This document shows, in pieces, positions 9,574 to 20,880 of a DNA stretch of 64,000 bases; the stretch's first letter is position 1, and every line of letters starts with the position of its first letter. Under the pieces are notes generated by a model. It ran no database searches. It worked only from the letters and a program-made list of their open reading frames with translations, and was not told the DNA's origin. Source of the DNA: Heligmosomoides polygyrus polygyrus. Its lineage: Eukaryota > Nematoda > Chromadorea > Rhabditida > Heligmosomidae. Both the position numbers and the translations under genes were made by a program. The stretch lies in the NCBI GenBank assembly GCA_947396885.1, contig OX377202.1, forward strand, positions 60,414,034 through 60,478,033, written 5' to 3'.

Positions 9574-12545
9574 ATGGAAAGGACGAGTACGGAAAGGCTG
9601 CTAAAATCTCAGGGCGTAACCAGGCTGCGCAAATTGAGAAGGACTAGGGTGACGATCTGTACTTACAACGCCCGCACGCTCGCATCGGAAGCATCCGTCG
9701 AGGACCTGATGATGCAAGCCAGGAAGATCAAGTACGACGTCATCGGACTGACCGAGACGAGAAGACACCACCCCTACACGCCGACTACGACTCCGGGGAA
9801 GAACTGTTCCTCGGAACATGCGACAGCAGGGGAGTAGGCGGCGTTGGTGTCCTCGTCAACACGCACTTGGCCATGAACATCGATTCGTACGAGTCTCTGA
9901 CAACACGAATCTGCGACTGAAGCGATATGGCTCCGTGCCAGCTTTGACTGTATTCGTTGCGTATGCCTCAACACTACAACGACGAAGAGGTCGAAGCCTT
10001 CTACGTAGAGCTGGAGGAATTCTATAAGGAAGATAACACCTTCTACAAGGTGACCGTCGGCGACTTCAACGCCAAGATCGGGCCACGAAGGTCACCGGAA
10101 GAACTTCACGTCAGAACCCACGGTTTGGAGTGGAACGAGCAAGGTGAAAGGCTGTCTGAGTTTATCATGTCGACCAAGACCATCCATGGAAACTCACAGT
10201 TCCAGAAGCCTCCCTCCCTACGATGGACCTGAATCCCACGGTGGCCAGCTCCACAACGAGATCGACCACATCATCTTCAATCGCAAGTATTGCCTGACCG
10301 ACGTTTCCGCTGTTTGTCTACACAGGACCGGACCACCGCCTCCGCGTAAGGTTCCGCTTTTCGCGTCAAGGAGAGAAGGCCGTGAAGTTCAATAAAAGGA
10401 GTCCCAGAACTACCATCAACTGGGACCTTTAGGCCTTGTGCATACTTCTCGTCGCCGCGATGGAATCGCGGCGATGAGTTTTGCAGAGCGACGCGAACGA
10501 GTTTGAATTTCTCAGTGCTCGTTGCATCGCTCATCGCTCTGCAAGGGAGCGCGGCGGCGATCCGTGCAGGACCAACGCTAAACACCGCGCGCGGCGCGAA
10601 AAAGTGTGCCATACCCGCGATGAGCGCGGGAGGCCATCGCGCATGCCGACCGCCACTGTTGCGACGGCCGCGGCGAAGTTTTCTTTGACTATTCGACCGC
10701 GTGCGGCGTAATGGCCATGAGCTGAGGCGCTCGATGGCATCGCAGCGATGGAAGTATGCTCCCGGCCTTACACCGGGTCAGGCAACTACCAGCTGACGTC
10801 CGAGCTTGCGAAGCTATGCAGAGCGGCGATAAAGGAAGATCTCAAGGAGAGAAGGGCGGAGGTTGGCTGAAGCAGCAGAGCAGGGTTGAGCATCCGCAAT
10901 GCCCGCCGGAACTTCGCCAACTTCAAGACCAAGATGACCGCTCTCCGACGTACTGACGGAACCGTCACCTCTTCCAGAAGGGCCATGGAGAAGGTCATCC
11001 ACGACTTCTACTCCGATCTCTTCAATAGCCACGTCCACATGCCCCCATGCCATCTTCCGCAGGATTGATACGTCGTTCCCTCTGTTCTCCCTTCCGAGAT
11101 CCGACACGCCATCTCGTCGGTGAAGAAACGTACAGCACCCGGCTCTGACAGGATCAGACCCGAACACCTGAAGAGCCTGCCGCCAGTGCCCATCAACACC
11201 CTGGCGCGGTTCTTCACATGTTACCTGTCGGAGTGCAAGGTTCCATCTCAGTGGAAGACCAGCAGGACCGTCTTGCTGTACAAGAAGGGAGACGTGCACG
11301 ACATTGGCAACTATTGCCCGATCTGCCTGCTGTCCGTAGTCGAGAAGCTGTCCACTCGTGTGATCCTAGGACAGCCATGCGAGCAAGCAGGACTTCGGAG
11401 AGGATTCAGCACGATCGACCACATGCACACCATTACGAAGCTCATCGAAGTGCTGCCGCTGTGCCTTACGTTCATCGACCTGAAGAAAGCATTCGACTCC
11501 GTCGAAACTGAAGCGGTCATCGACGCCCTGCTCACTCAGGGTGTTCCTACTCAGTACATCAGAGTCCTTCGAGAGCTGTACAGTAGACTCACGACCAAGA
11601 TCTCACCGTTCTACAACGACATCGCCATCGACGTGAAGAGAGGGGTTCGGCAGGGGGATACCATATCCCCGAAGCTCTTCAGCGCCAACCTCGAAAACGT
11701 CATGCGCGAATTAGAATGGGAGCACATGGGAGTGAAGGTCGACGGCCGGCAACTACATCATCCTCGCTTCGCTGACGACATCGTGCTCATAACACCGAGC
11801 ATCAGCCAGGCGGAATGAATGCTAGTCGACTTCGATCGCGTATGTGGGAACGTTGGACTGCAACTGAATCTTAAGAAGACGATGTTCATGAGGAACGGAC
11901 AAGGTTCTGATGCCCCATTCTCGCCCAACGGAACGAACATCTCCAAATGCTTCAGCTACGAGTATCTGGGTCGCGAAGTCAATATGGCCAACGACCTAGC
12001 GCAGGAGCTGAGCAGGAGGAAACGAGCGGCTTGGGGAGCTTTCAAGAGCGTCGAAGAGGTCGCGAAGGAGACGAAGAACGTCCGACTCCGTGCCCACCTA
12101 TTCGACTCCACTGTTCTTCCTGCCCTAACATACGCCTCAGAGACCTGGGCTATACGAAAGCAGGATGAACACGCGATCAGCGTCGCGAGCGTGGAATCAA
12201 GAATACGATGCTCGGAGTGACACGACTCACGCAAGTGAGAGAAGGCTTCCGGAGTTCCGAGCTTCGCCGACGTTCGGAGATCAGAAACGCTGTCGCGTGG
12301 GCCAAGTTGTTGAAAATTAAGTGGACCGGCCACGTAATGCGCTTCGCAGACATCCGTGGACGAGAGCCGTCACCGACTGGATTCCGCAGGATGTCAAGAT
12401 AACACCAGGACGCCCACCAACGCGTTGGTCGGACTTCTTCGTGAATTCCCTGAACGACCGCTATGACGCTCTTCGTGTCTCTCGAGCGAGGAGGATCCAT
12501 TGGAGCACTCTGGCACGCGACAGGGACGAATGGAGACGCTGCTGA
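9574..12545 (+). pseudogene. RTE endonuclease-reverse transcriptase polyprotein, broken
   Basis: The product would nick target DNA and prime reverse transcription of its own RNA. The start at 9574 leads to VTICTYNARTLASE and DVIGLTETRR (endonuclease domain), with frame changes near 9780 and 9930, then VTVGDFNAKIG near 10047 (catalytic D and N of the nuclease). After the MITE the frame gives SELAKLC..IKEDLKERRAEV and then RT motifs: NYCPICLLSVVEKL, FIDLKKAFDSVE (about 11473), GVRQGDTISPKLF (about 11644) and RFADDIVLI (about 11767). A single in-frame TGA at 11816-11818 separates ISQAE from MLVDFDRVCG. The C-terminus ends RIHWSTLARDRDEWRRC after another frame change. It is clearly dead: multiple stops, frameshifts, an insertion and an internal deletion. 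Confidence 0.88.
10432..10767. mobile_element. Harbinger-type MITE inside RTE copy 1, 336 bp
   Basis: The left end reads GGCCTTGTGCATACTTC and the right end on the minus strand reads GGCCGGGAGCATACTTC. Both are followed inside by GCGATG-rich sequence. The flanks carry a TTA direct duplication (10429-10431 and 10768-10770), diagnostic of PIF/Harbinger-type insertion. It is GC-rich with no transposase, hence non-autonomous. It interrupts the RTE frame at INWDL. Confidence 0.85.
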
Positions 12546-12600
12546 CGCCCGCTCGAGCAAGTCGATGATCAACGGGACGACAGGTGATACAGGTGAAGTT

Positions 12601-13679
12601 TGGATTGTTTCATCTTTCTTTTTATATTATCTGCCGTCTGAGCCAAAACTAAGGCGACCACCACTATACGCAGATGTATTGAACATCCGAGACTCCTTTG
12701 ATACCTAATGAAGTGTACTTAAAACCTTATACTATTTGAAGGTTTTTGCTGGAGCAGGACATTCCTTCTGCAGAGTGACGCCGAAGGAAGCAGCATTTCT
12801 TTTTAATGCGAAGCATCTAAAAATATGGTCATCTTGGAGAGGCGCAGGTTAAACTGAGATCAAGGATAAATAAAATAGAACAGCACAACGCATTCAGTGG
12901 TGATGGAACACGCTAGCTAATTACGGGTGATAGCTTCCGTTTAAAAAACCTGGTCGTGCATTTGTAGAAGATGAATAACGAGCAGGAGTATGATGGGCCT
13001 TGAGAGGCAGTAAGGACGGCATTAGACAACAAGGGGGTCGTATGGCGCAATTTCTGCAGAAGCACATATAAAAACGCAACACGCTTGCATTTTAAAATAC
13101 TCTGAAACTCAATTTCGGAATTAAACTCTCTATGAAACAGTTTTGTTCGCAGCTCCATTTTCTGTTTTCTTGGCGATTTTTCAGCCATTTCCCAAAAAAA
13201 TAGAAAACAATAGAGAACAATAGAGAAAATAGAGAAAAAATTTGCCCAAAATGCCCAGAAAATCAGAAAATAGAAAACAGAAATTCCGCCCATCCCTGGT
13301 TGGGACCAGGAAGATGGGTAGGGAAGGGGGAGGAAACCAGTAAAGGCGGACCAGCAATTCGATCCAAGAAGAAACGAGTGATGGGAAACTTGGCGTTCGG
13401 ATTCGGAAGACGTGTCAACGATATCCGGAAACGCAAGCTCTTGAGCATGAGAACGGTTGCGGAGGAGCAACTTGAGGGACGGAAGTACTGCGCAGCACAA
13501 ACCGATGACGTTACTGGTCGGTCAGGAGAGAATGTCTATGACGAAGACATCGAAGTACTGAACGGCTTGATGCCGACTAAATGTTTGCGAATTTTGAATT
13601 TTCCAAAACTTTGCGAAGGTCAGTAATGCTACAAAGTCGCGTGAAGCGAACAAGTGCGAGACACGCCGTTGGGCGTGTC
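12601..13679. other. no recognised gene; A-rich tract and unassigned frames
   Basis: A-rich sequence lies around 13190-13280 (repeated 'ATAGAGAA'/'ATAGAAAAC'). A plus-strand frame at 13300-13626 (KKKRVMGNLAFGFGRRV; AQTDDVTGRSGENVYDEDIE) looks reasonably protein-like and ends near a GT, but I do not recognise it. Confidence 0.25.
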
Positions 13680-14050
13680 TGAGTACTTGTCCAATAAATT
13701 TAGCCGAATGCGCCGGAATGGGGAACACCATCCGATGCACCATCACTGCATTATGGGGAGCAGCTCATCAGATATGATTTACATGCGTTTGTAGAACCGC
13801 TCTCCAACCAGTTGGAGATGTGCTGCTGGAGCGCCACTCTTCCACTAATGATTATGGAGAGGAGTTTCTTGCCAATGGCAAAGCGAAGCGGCTGCGGTTG
13901 GCAAAAACGGTTTGGAAGGCGGTTCTACGAACGCATGCAAATCACGTCTCTGCATGAGCTACTTCTCAGTGATGCGGTAAAGGTGTATCAGAGGATGTTC
14001 CTCATTGCCTCGTTTTCGGCTAAATTTATTGACCTTGTGTTTCGTCGAGT
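13680..14050. repeat. long palindromic (foldback) repeat, about 370 bp
   Basis: The left half (13690-13813: 'CCAATAAATTTAGCCGAA', 'GAGCAGCTCAT', 'TTTACATGCGTTTGTAGAAC') is inverted in the right half (13908-14035, with 'GGTTCTACGAACGCATGC' and 'TTCGGCTAAATTTATTGA'). The halves have diverged but align along nearly their whole length. A small inner palindrome TTGCCAATGGCAA sits near the middle. It is probably an old MITE or foldback element. Target duplications are not clear. Confidence 0.75.
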
Positions 14051-14877
14051 TCGGTTCTTCGCCAATGGATTCGTTGTCAAGCCCTCATAGTACACATTCT
14101 TCTTTGAAGTCAGATTAGCATAGTCGAACATGCAAGACTTGTCGCTCTCTTATACCATTTTCACGCGAAGCAGTGCACTTTTCAAATCAAACTGAGCACC
14201 CTTCTATAATAGCAAGCCTGACGCTTTTGAAAGCACTGAGCATCTTTCATATCAAAACCAGATTAAGCTTGCAACTCTGCAAGACGGTCAGAATATTTAA
14301 GAAAAATTAAGCACTATTATATTGAAATTTTGAAATTCACCTGCGAAAATGAGTAGGACACTTTTTGAAATTTTACAAAAATTATTTTTCGAAAGCAAAA
14401 TAATGAAACAAACTTTGATTTAAAGCGTAGGGAAGCTTAGCTTGTCATTTAATGTATTACAAGAATGGATCTCGCCACGCACTCGACTAAAACAGCGCGA
14501 CTTTTCCTCGGTTGATTATACAAATCCTGCTCACTTACAACAGGGTTACTAATTATTCCTTGTTTTTTTTTGTAAAATTTGAAACAACGCTTTCACCTGT
14601 TTGGACGAAAATCACCACGTAACTTTTCTTTTGAAAACGAAGGCAAGTTATACCTAATCTCCTTAAGCAAAAAATTATTCTACCCATGTTGGAAAGTCTC
14701 TAGTTTAACCTGGATAACGTTCTCTTTCATTTGGAAGCTGTTTAGTTTGATTTCAAACGCGTCAGGCTTTCCAAGAAGAGTGTCCTGTTTAATTAGAGAA
14801 GTCTCCAATTTGATTTAAAAAGTGAACAGTATGAGGTGAAAAAGTGCAAGTTCGCTCTTAAATGTGGCAAGGGTTAC
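14051..14877. other. AT-rich intergenic sequence
   Basis: AT-rich, no supportable coding frame. On the minus strand it lies directly downstream of the fatty-acid-binding-protein exon, yet no second exon of that gene is visible. Confidence 0.5.
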
Positions 14878-15039
14878 CAACTTGTATGCGAAGCAACTAT
14901 AGCCGTTTGCCTTGAGATACTTGTCGAATTTCTCGGAATAGTGAAGATCGAACTTCCGGTAGAAGTTCTCCGACAGCTCCTTCGCATTTGATGCGACGGG
15001 CGCAACCACGATGAACGAAACGAGGGGCAGACCGTACAT
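14878..15039 (-). CDS. secreted fatty-acid-binding protein, N-terminal exon (partial)
   Basis: The 54-residue frame starts MYGLPLVSFIVVAPVASNA, a signal peptide with a plausible cleavage after SNA. It continues KELSENFYRKFDLHYSEKFD and KYLKANGYSCFAYKL. The SExFDxYLKAxG block after a short F-x-L strand is the hallmark of the first strand and helix of the lipocalin-type FABP fold. It most resembles the secreted nematode class (Ascaris p18, LBP-1/2), which carries fatty acids in extracellular fluids. The exon may end at a GTAACC donor at 14877 or run on a few codons (VTLA, like the IKLA of p18) before losing similarity. The remaining roughly 90 residues (barrel strands) are not found, so the gene is truncated or split by a distant intron. 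Confidence 0.65.
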
Positions 15040-16699
15040 GACGGAGGACAAGCACCCCCCCCCCCCTGAAACGCAGCAGTCGCTACTAGGCCACATTTGT
15101 ACGAGGCGGTTGCCAAATTTTCATCCGCCACTCAATGAGTCATAGGATCACCTTCTAAGCTGCTGAAAGTCCGGCACATTTGTTCGATCTAGATCGCGTG
15201 CAACATTTCGAGAAAAAGAGAGGGCAGCGTCCGCTGAGAATATCAAGGAGTGACTTGAGCGTGCGAATCAGTGTGGACTCGTCTTCGTTGATAACTCCGT
15301 CAGTAGCGTGGACCGTAGTGACGTTCAAGGTGACTTTTTCGACGTAGCTGTTGCATTTACCGGTTAGCATCTTCGTAATCGGTAGCTATGCAGTAGCAGA
15401 TCGCTTCTTTTCAAGTGAGCCCATAAGAGCAAAACAGCCGAAATATGTTGTGTGAAGAGTTCATAGAGTACACATAGTCCATATTTCATGAAGCATATGC
15501 GTAGCTAACTTTTGGGATGAACCTATAACTACGATTTGCACTGCGGTTAGTGTCCCATGCGTGATGTAATCCATTCTTGCTTTTTTTAGCAAATTCGAGT
15601 AGCACCAATGGTTAAGCAATAATTTTAGAGTTTTTATGCGAAAAGCAGGTCTTCAAAGGACAAATGTACAGATTAAAAAATTTAATATGGTAGAGTAGTT
15701 AAAGACTACATCTGAAGGATCATAAATGTAAGCTAAAAAATCAATTTAGCCTAATTTAAACAGGTAAGAAAAAGCAACATCGCAATAAGGGAAAAGGTGT
15801 TCGACGATTAGTGTGGGAGACCAGTGAAATCTGCAGGTGAGAGCTTGTCCACCATGGGTAGTATACGCAGGGTGGTGGTGCAGGGCCAGACTTAAGCGAA
15901 AGGTAGTCGAAGAGGGAGACGAGGGACGGGGTCCCAGCAGAACATGCTCGTCGTGCAACTTTCTCGCAGAGTTCGCAGAGTTCGTCCAAGGCCAGTCGAC
16001 GATCAATCACAGTCAACGAAGAGTGGCCTCCCGCACCGGGGATGGAACCCTGAACAGGCGACACGAGAGGCGGCCGTAATCAGCGAACCTTGCAGTTAGG
16101 TGTCTGCTGAAACACGAGGGCTGCGAAACACTCATTTCCAGCTGGGAAGCGAACGAAGACGAATTCAACGCGTGTTTATCGGGAAGAGGGGCCGCCGGCG
16201 TCCGCATGACACTGCTCCGCCTGCAATGCGTGGATCAGGGGTGGGTCTCTCGAATAGCTCGAGTTGGTGAGAACCGCTAAGCCGCTCAATAAAGATTGAT
16301 CTACCTTGCAAGATTGTTCGGCACAATGCAGGCAAAATGTACCACTCCTTTTCCCTTCCTCTCGTACGTTCCTATCTGTTTGAACGACATAGACAGCATC
16401 GTACTATTTATACCAACTTCGAATTCACTGTGATCGCTTTATCAACATGAATGACTGGACCGGCTTGCTGGCAAGAAAGGTCAACTGAAAATGTAATATT
16501 GCTAACGATAAGAAGCACAACTTGCATAGGTTTCCGGACCTTGTGCGCTGACAGCAGCGAGTTGCCGTTTCGACTGCTACTATGATACCTGTCAACTTGT
16601 TCTATGCTTATACCACTTCTTCCTGCTAGCATAGCTTGCAGAACATGAAGGGCGCAGAATCTACGTCAATTAATTCCATGTGAAAGCGTCTCCCATTCA
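15040..16699. other. no recognised gene; possible repeat at 15.74-16.26 kb
   Basis: A C-run at 15054-15066 precedes the FABP start. A minus-strand frame at 15370-15155 (EKVTLNVTTVHATDGVINED) looks protein-like but is unrecognised. The GC-rich stretch 15740-16260 has a pol III B-box-like string on the minus strand (GGTTCCATCCCCGG near 16037), so it may be SINE-like, but no matching A box is convincing. Confidence 0.3.
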
Positions 16700-16779
16700 C
16701 TATCACTCAATGTGCCGCTAGGACAGAGTATGACTTGCGGTTTTCTCAGCACGCCCAAGCTCATCTTCTGGACCTTCTC

Positions 16780-18405
16780 GAAGCATCCACATGAGGTGGG
16801 TTGCTAACAGCTCTTGCGAAGACATATCACCGTCTGCTTCAAGACTCAACGCACATGCTATTAAGCTCTTGGAGCAAAGAAGAGCTGTTAAACTGGATCC
16901 TAATGCTTCCCATCCGGAAAAAGTCACCATCTCGAAGGCCTGTCGAATTGCAGTGAAGGAGTCCATTCAAGCCTACAGAAGATTGAAGCTGTTAGAAGCC
17001 GCTGGGAAAGGTTCAAGCATAAAGCGCTGCAAAGATCTCTAAGGCAATAATGTCAGCCCTTCTGGATAAGGATGGAACAACGCAAACGCCTTGAACAGCG
17101 TTGGAAGCCATCGTTCAAGAATTCTACACAGATCTGTTTCGCTCGTCACTGTTCCGAAATGCTGGATGCCGCCAACTGGAGAAGCACCTTCTGGAATCAG
17201 AAGTTGCTCATGCCATCAGAGGTTTGAAGCCAGGCACTGCTTCTGGGCCAGACGGCATTTCTGTTGATCTCATTCGTGCGAGTGGCAGTGCTCCCTGCTC
17301 ACCTCTTGTCAAGCACTACAACCACTAGCTTCGTCTTGGTAGGATTCCGGACTCATGGAGGGAGTCGAAAACAGTTTTAATCTTCAAAAAGGTCAGCGGG
17401 AGGATATCAACAACTATCGACCCATCAGTCTTCTGTCGGTTGTGTACAAGATCTTCACCAAGATACTGCTTAAGCGCATGGAGCGTTGCTTGGATGAATA
17501 TCAGCCAGTGGAGCAAGCAGGGTTTCGCAAGGATTTCTCCTGCATGGACCATATTCAGACTGTCTCACATCTCATCGAGAGGATCCGCGAATACATACCA
17601 CATCCCACTTGTCCTTGTCTTCGTGGATTACCGGAAAGCGTTTGACTCTGTGGAAATCAATGCCGTTTTGAACGCACTTGCGCACGCTGGTATACCATCG
17701 CCCTACATCCGACTTCTCGAGGAATGCTTCTCGAACACATCGACTACCATCCAGCTGTTCAATCGAAAGCTTAAAATTCCTATCGGGAAAGGAGTACGGC
17801 AGGGAGACACGATTTCTCCCATGCTATTCACAGCGGCACTCCAGGATGCCATGAAAGACTTGAACTGGGACGATAAAGGCTACCTTGTCGACGGTAAACG
17901 GACTAGCAACCTTCGCTTCGCCGACGATATTGTTCTCATCTCTACCACCACGGCAGAAGTCGAGGAACTGCTGAACGAGCTCAATGTGGCAGGTACGAAG
18001 ATTGGATTGGACATGAATATGTCCAAAACGCAATTTATGGTCAACCAGTGGTGTGACAGGGACTCGTAAGGTTAAATGGAGTCGCTCTACAACAGGTCGA
18101 CTCCTACGTCTATCTGGGAAAAGAGCTGAACATGGATAACGACTTCGCTCCTGAAATCGCCCGCAGGGGACGCGCAGCATGGGCAGCCTTCAGTTCGATT
18201 CGCGAAGTCACCGTTCAGGTTAAGATGCCGGCCCCAGGGCCTCGATATTCAACGCCTCCGTACTGCCTGCGATGTGTTAGGCGACGGAAACCTGGCACTG
18301 TATGCAAGTAGCCAGAGGTAGATCCATCTGGAAGAGTTGTGGTCCCCGCTAAGAAGACCTCCAGCCGACGAAAGGACCATCAAGGTATCAAAGTAAGTAA
18401 GTACC
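16780..18405 (+). mobile_element. RTE-type LINE copy 2 (5'-truncated, degenerate)
   Basis: The reverse-transcriptase half and C-terminal part of an RTE element lie on the plus strand. The 3' end shows 'GGTATCAAAGTAAGTAAGTA' (about 18383-18402), a short (AAGT)n tail typical of RTE. The endonuclease domain is absent, so it is 5'-truncated as expected from incomplete target-primed reverse transcription. It is related to, but clearly a different subfamily from, copy 1 at 9.1-12.6 kb. Confidence 0.85.
16791..18310 (+). pseudogene. RTE reverse transcriptase, broken
   Basis: The frame begins in the linker before RT (IKLLEQRRAVKLDPNA) and continues MEAIVQEFYTDLFRSS and GLKPGTASGPDGISVDLI. RT motifs follow: DINNYRPISLLSVVYKIF (about 17400), EQAGFRKDFSCMDHIQTV, then after a frameshift near 17600 FVDYRKAFDSVE, GVRQGDTISPMLF (about 17800) and RFADDIVLIS (about 17920). 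The catalytic ADD triad is intact. Stops at 17039, 17326 and 18067, plus a frameshift, disable it. The C-terminal LNMDNDFAPEIARRGRAAW segment decays after about 18250. Confidence 0.85.
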
Positions 18406-19330
18406 ATAAGATGCGTGGCGTTTTCAACACTAAATCTTGGCGCAGAAAACACTCAACAGTTACGCACCCGAAAGGGTTTTTTATCGTTATCGTCCCGTCT
18501 TCCGCTATGTTCCCAAACTCCATCTCATGCACTAGATTATGTGACACAAGTGTGTACTTGCACCAACTCGAACAAAATCAAACGCGGCTCTTGGGCGCGG
18601 GACAACTTCCGATTTTCAGCTCCTAAATTTCGTGATTTCAAACAATAAAGTTAGCTTCCTCGAAGCTGGGAAGTAAGTGTTCCAAACAAAGGAGCACGGC
18701 AGTGTCCGACGAATATTTTCTGCAACCGGAATGGCGACATCTCTGAAGAAAATTGTAAACGAAAGCGCTGCATGCGCAGCAAGAGAAAGCAGCTGAATGG
18801 CGAACGTATCACAGAGAACGTTAGGCAGAAAGAACGCGAGCAGTGAGGTGACATCGAGGGATGGAGAGTCTCATGAAAAATGAATGGAAGTGCACAGAAG
18901 AAGGAACGCAACAGTTCATTGCCCGCGAAGTGGGCAATGAGCTGTTGCGTTCCTTCTTCTGTGGCAATGAACTGACTCGTGGGCCAAGGACACCCGACCA
19001 TGAGGATGCCAATATTCAACTGACGACGTTTTATTGAGTGGACAGTCTTAAGCGCCAAAACGTAGGAGTAGTCATGCAACACTCCACCAAAACTGGACGA
19101 AGATTGAAAGGTAGGGTAGAACACCGGGTCTGCTATGCTAAACCCCGACTCCGCGGCCCTTAAATGTAGCTGCTGTAACGAAAGAAGAAGATGTCGGGGA
19201 ATCGAAACAGAATTCGACAGTGGACGATTCGAAGCTGAGACTTGTTCAGAAGCACGTTCGGTGACGTAGTCTTCCAGCGCTGCTTGCTATGAATAGCTAT
19301 ATTCTCCTGTATTTATGCACACACTGAACA
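18406..19330. other. no recognised gene; contains a perfect hairpin
   Basis: Apart from the hairpin at 18893-18963, I see no feature. Open frames on the minus strand (19124-18651) partly arise from the hairpin's two arms and have no domain. Confidence 0.4.
18893..18963. repeat. near-perfect hairpin, 31-bp stem, 6-base loop
   Basis: The left arm (starting CACAGAAGAAGGAACGCAAC) is inverted in the right arm with one difference (GTTCATTG versus GCTCATTG). The loop is about 6 bases (GCGAAG). The arms are unique in the window and are not ends of a recognised transposon. The size (about 70 nt) is that of a pre-miRNA, but the near-complete pairing fits a recently formed inverted repeat better. Confidence 0.8.
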
Positions 19331-19725
19331 TCACAGCAATGCTTGAGTCCTGGACAATAGTCCATTGTTGCGCAAGAGACTCAAGGGTTTCAGGAACCAG
19401 TTGCGAAGGTCTGAACTGAAAAGGCTGCTGTTAGATTGCGGAAGGACGGTAAAAGACGTTAAAGTGAGCCCCATCTGGATCGTTGCAGAGAACCATAAAT
19501 TCAGAGTACTGTAACCCACGGGACGAGACTAACAGTGTTTGCTTTTCCAAAGCCACTTTCAGCAGTGTGAAGAGGGATGCACACGCACACGTAGTTCCCC
19601 GCAATAAATAGCTGAACCACCTGAGCAAAGTGACACGCTTGGAAATTTTCAAAAGGTTCTAACCAGTTGTTCGTCGATATGTTTGAAGGAACACTCTGCC
19701 TTGAACAAGAATGCACCTCCCTCAA
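19331..19725 (-). pseudogene. possible LINE endonuclease fragment
   Basis: On the minus strand a frame reads MVLCNDPDGAHFNVFYRPSA. The FNVFYRP string resembles the 'VVYRPP' motif of CR1-type endonuclease domains. The neighbouring frames are shifted. It lies just downstream, on the same strand, of CR1-like LINE A. This is a weak identification. Confidence 0.3.
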
Positions 19726-19765
19726 TATGCAGCCCTGTTGACAAAAATCGCGCCTCCATCCCGTA

Positions 19766-20880
19766 TTTATTAATTTATTTATTCAAGGCGTAGACATGAG
19801 TCTTCGCGCTACAAACTAACAACAAAAGAACGGAACAAAAACAGCGAAATACGTGAACAAATCAGTTAGATATCAATTCTCGTGCCACGTTTTCAGCACA
19901 TGCAGCACAGCACAGCACTGAAAAATTTTTCCAGCAAGATACGTTCTACAGGTACGCGCAGACAGACTCGCCAGATCGTCGTACCTCCCAATCAGCAAAT
20001 TAAAATCCTTCAGGAACCTGTACGTTAAGAAGTCTGACCTAACTCGCGTCCTTGCTATCGATATTCTAAGTTTGTGCTTCCCTCTTACGGATATCGTTAG
20101 CATCCCATCAACGAATTCTAGTGCGTTGATGTTAAGCTTATTGGCAAGGACTTTGCACATCATCAGAAGGTCAGCGGTTCTCCTTCTATTTCTCAGTGAC
20201 GAAAGACCAAAAAACAACGATCGTTGAGGGCCGTGAGGTATTAGGTTGTTGTCCATCGAGTAACACCTCATCATAAGTTTCCTAGTGAAGTTGTTTTGAA
20301 CGCTTTCCAAAAGGTCGGCATCCTTCTTCTTCATTGGATTAAACACTGTAGTCCCTGATTCCACGAACGGTCGCACATATGTTTTATAGGCACGTATATA
20401 GACTTCAGGGAGTTTGGATTACAAAACATTGAAGAGGTTGTAAGTGCGATAATTGGCCTTTTTCACCAAAACTCTGCAATGTTGAGAAAAACATAGATCA
20501 CTGGTAATATTGTGGCCTAGATATCGAGCTTCGTTCACTCTGTTGAGTGGCTCGCCATTAAATCTGGATGTCGGCATCTGAGTTTGATTTCTGGGTCCAA
20601 TCATCAAAAGACGAGTTTTTCCGCTGAAAGTGGCAATTCCCATAATTCAGCCCAACGACTAACGAAGTCAATCGCTAACTGAAGGGACACCGAGTCTTCA
20701 GCCCCGTCAGTTCGTTTGTAGATGTTAACGTCGTCACCATAATTATTGCACTGAACACTCAAATTATTGAGGAAACCTGGGAGTTCACAGGTGTACAACA
20801 AGAACAAGAGTGGGGAAAGCACTCCGCCTTGCGGAACACCACTTAAGGCTGGAAAGACTTTAGAGAACTCACGTTGATTT
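19766..20880 (-). mobile_element. CR1-like LINE A, 3' half
   Basis: A 5'-truncated non-LTR element on the minus strand. Its 3' end is the AATAAATTAATAAATA tail (plus strand 19766-19785), a style shared by all CR1-like copies in this window. Only the second half of the reverse transcriptase and the C-terminal domain remain. Confidence 0.85.
19873..20850 (-). pseudogene. CR1-like reverse transcriptase, C-terminal half
   Basis: Reading down from about 20850: SGVPQGG then MLSPLLFLLYTCELPG (RT motif B), CNNYGDDVNIYKRTDG (catalytic motif, where FADD has become YGDD), then FSGKTRLLMIG, EARYLGHNI and the C-terminal module MRPFVESGTTVFNPMKKKDAD, VQNNFTRKLMMRCYS. Frame breaks occur near 20640 and 20400. 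It belongs with the other CR1-like copies here (GVPQGGVLSP, NxFTRKL). It is a non-functional truncated copy. Confidence 0.85.

Larger units (their letters stand above)
9140..12600 (+). mobile_element. RTE-type LINE copy 1 (degenerate)
   Basis: This non-LTR retrotransposon has a 5' untranslated part (about 9140-9573), one long endonuclease/reverse-transcriptase frame broken by lesions (9574-12545), and a 3' end with the short direct repeat 'ACAGGTGATACAGGTGA' near 12580-12597. The layout and sequence fit the RTE clade: a single ORF with an apurinic-like endonuclease then RT, and a very short 3' tail. A 336 bp MITE interrupts it at 10432-10767. Relative to the usual length, about 60 residues are also missing around the MITE. 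Confidence 0.88.

Noticed and set aside
13175..13500. 195-codon minus-strand frame across an A-rich tract
   Set aside because: Phe/Leu-rich composition follows from the A-rich repeat; no domain, and start and end are arbitrary.
15900..16080. Pol III element suggested by GGTTCCATCCCCGG on the minus strand
   Set aside because: Only a B-box-like string; no A box at proper distance and no second copy in the window.
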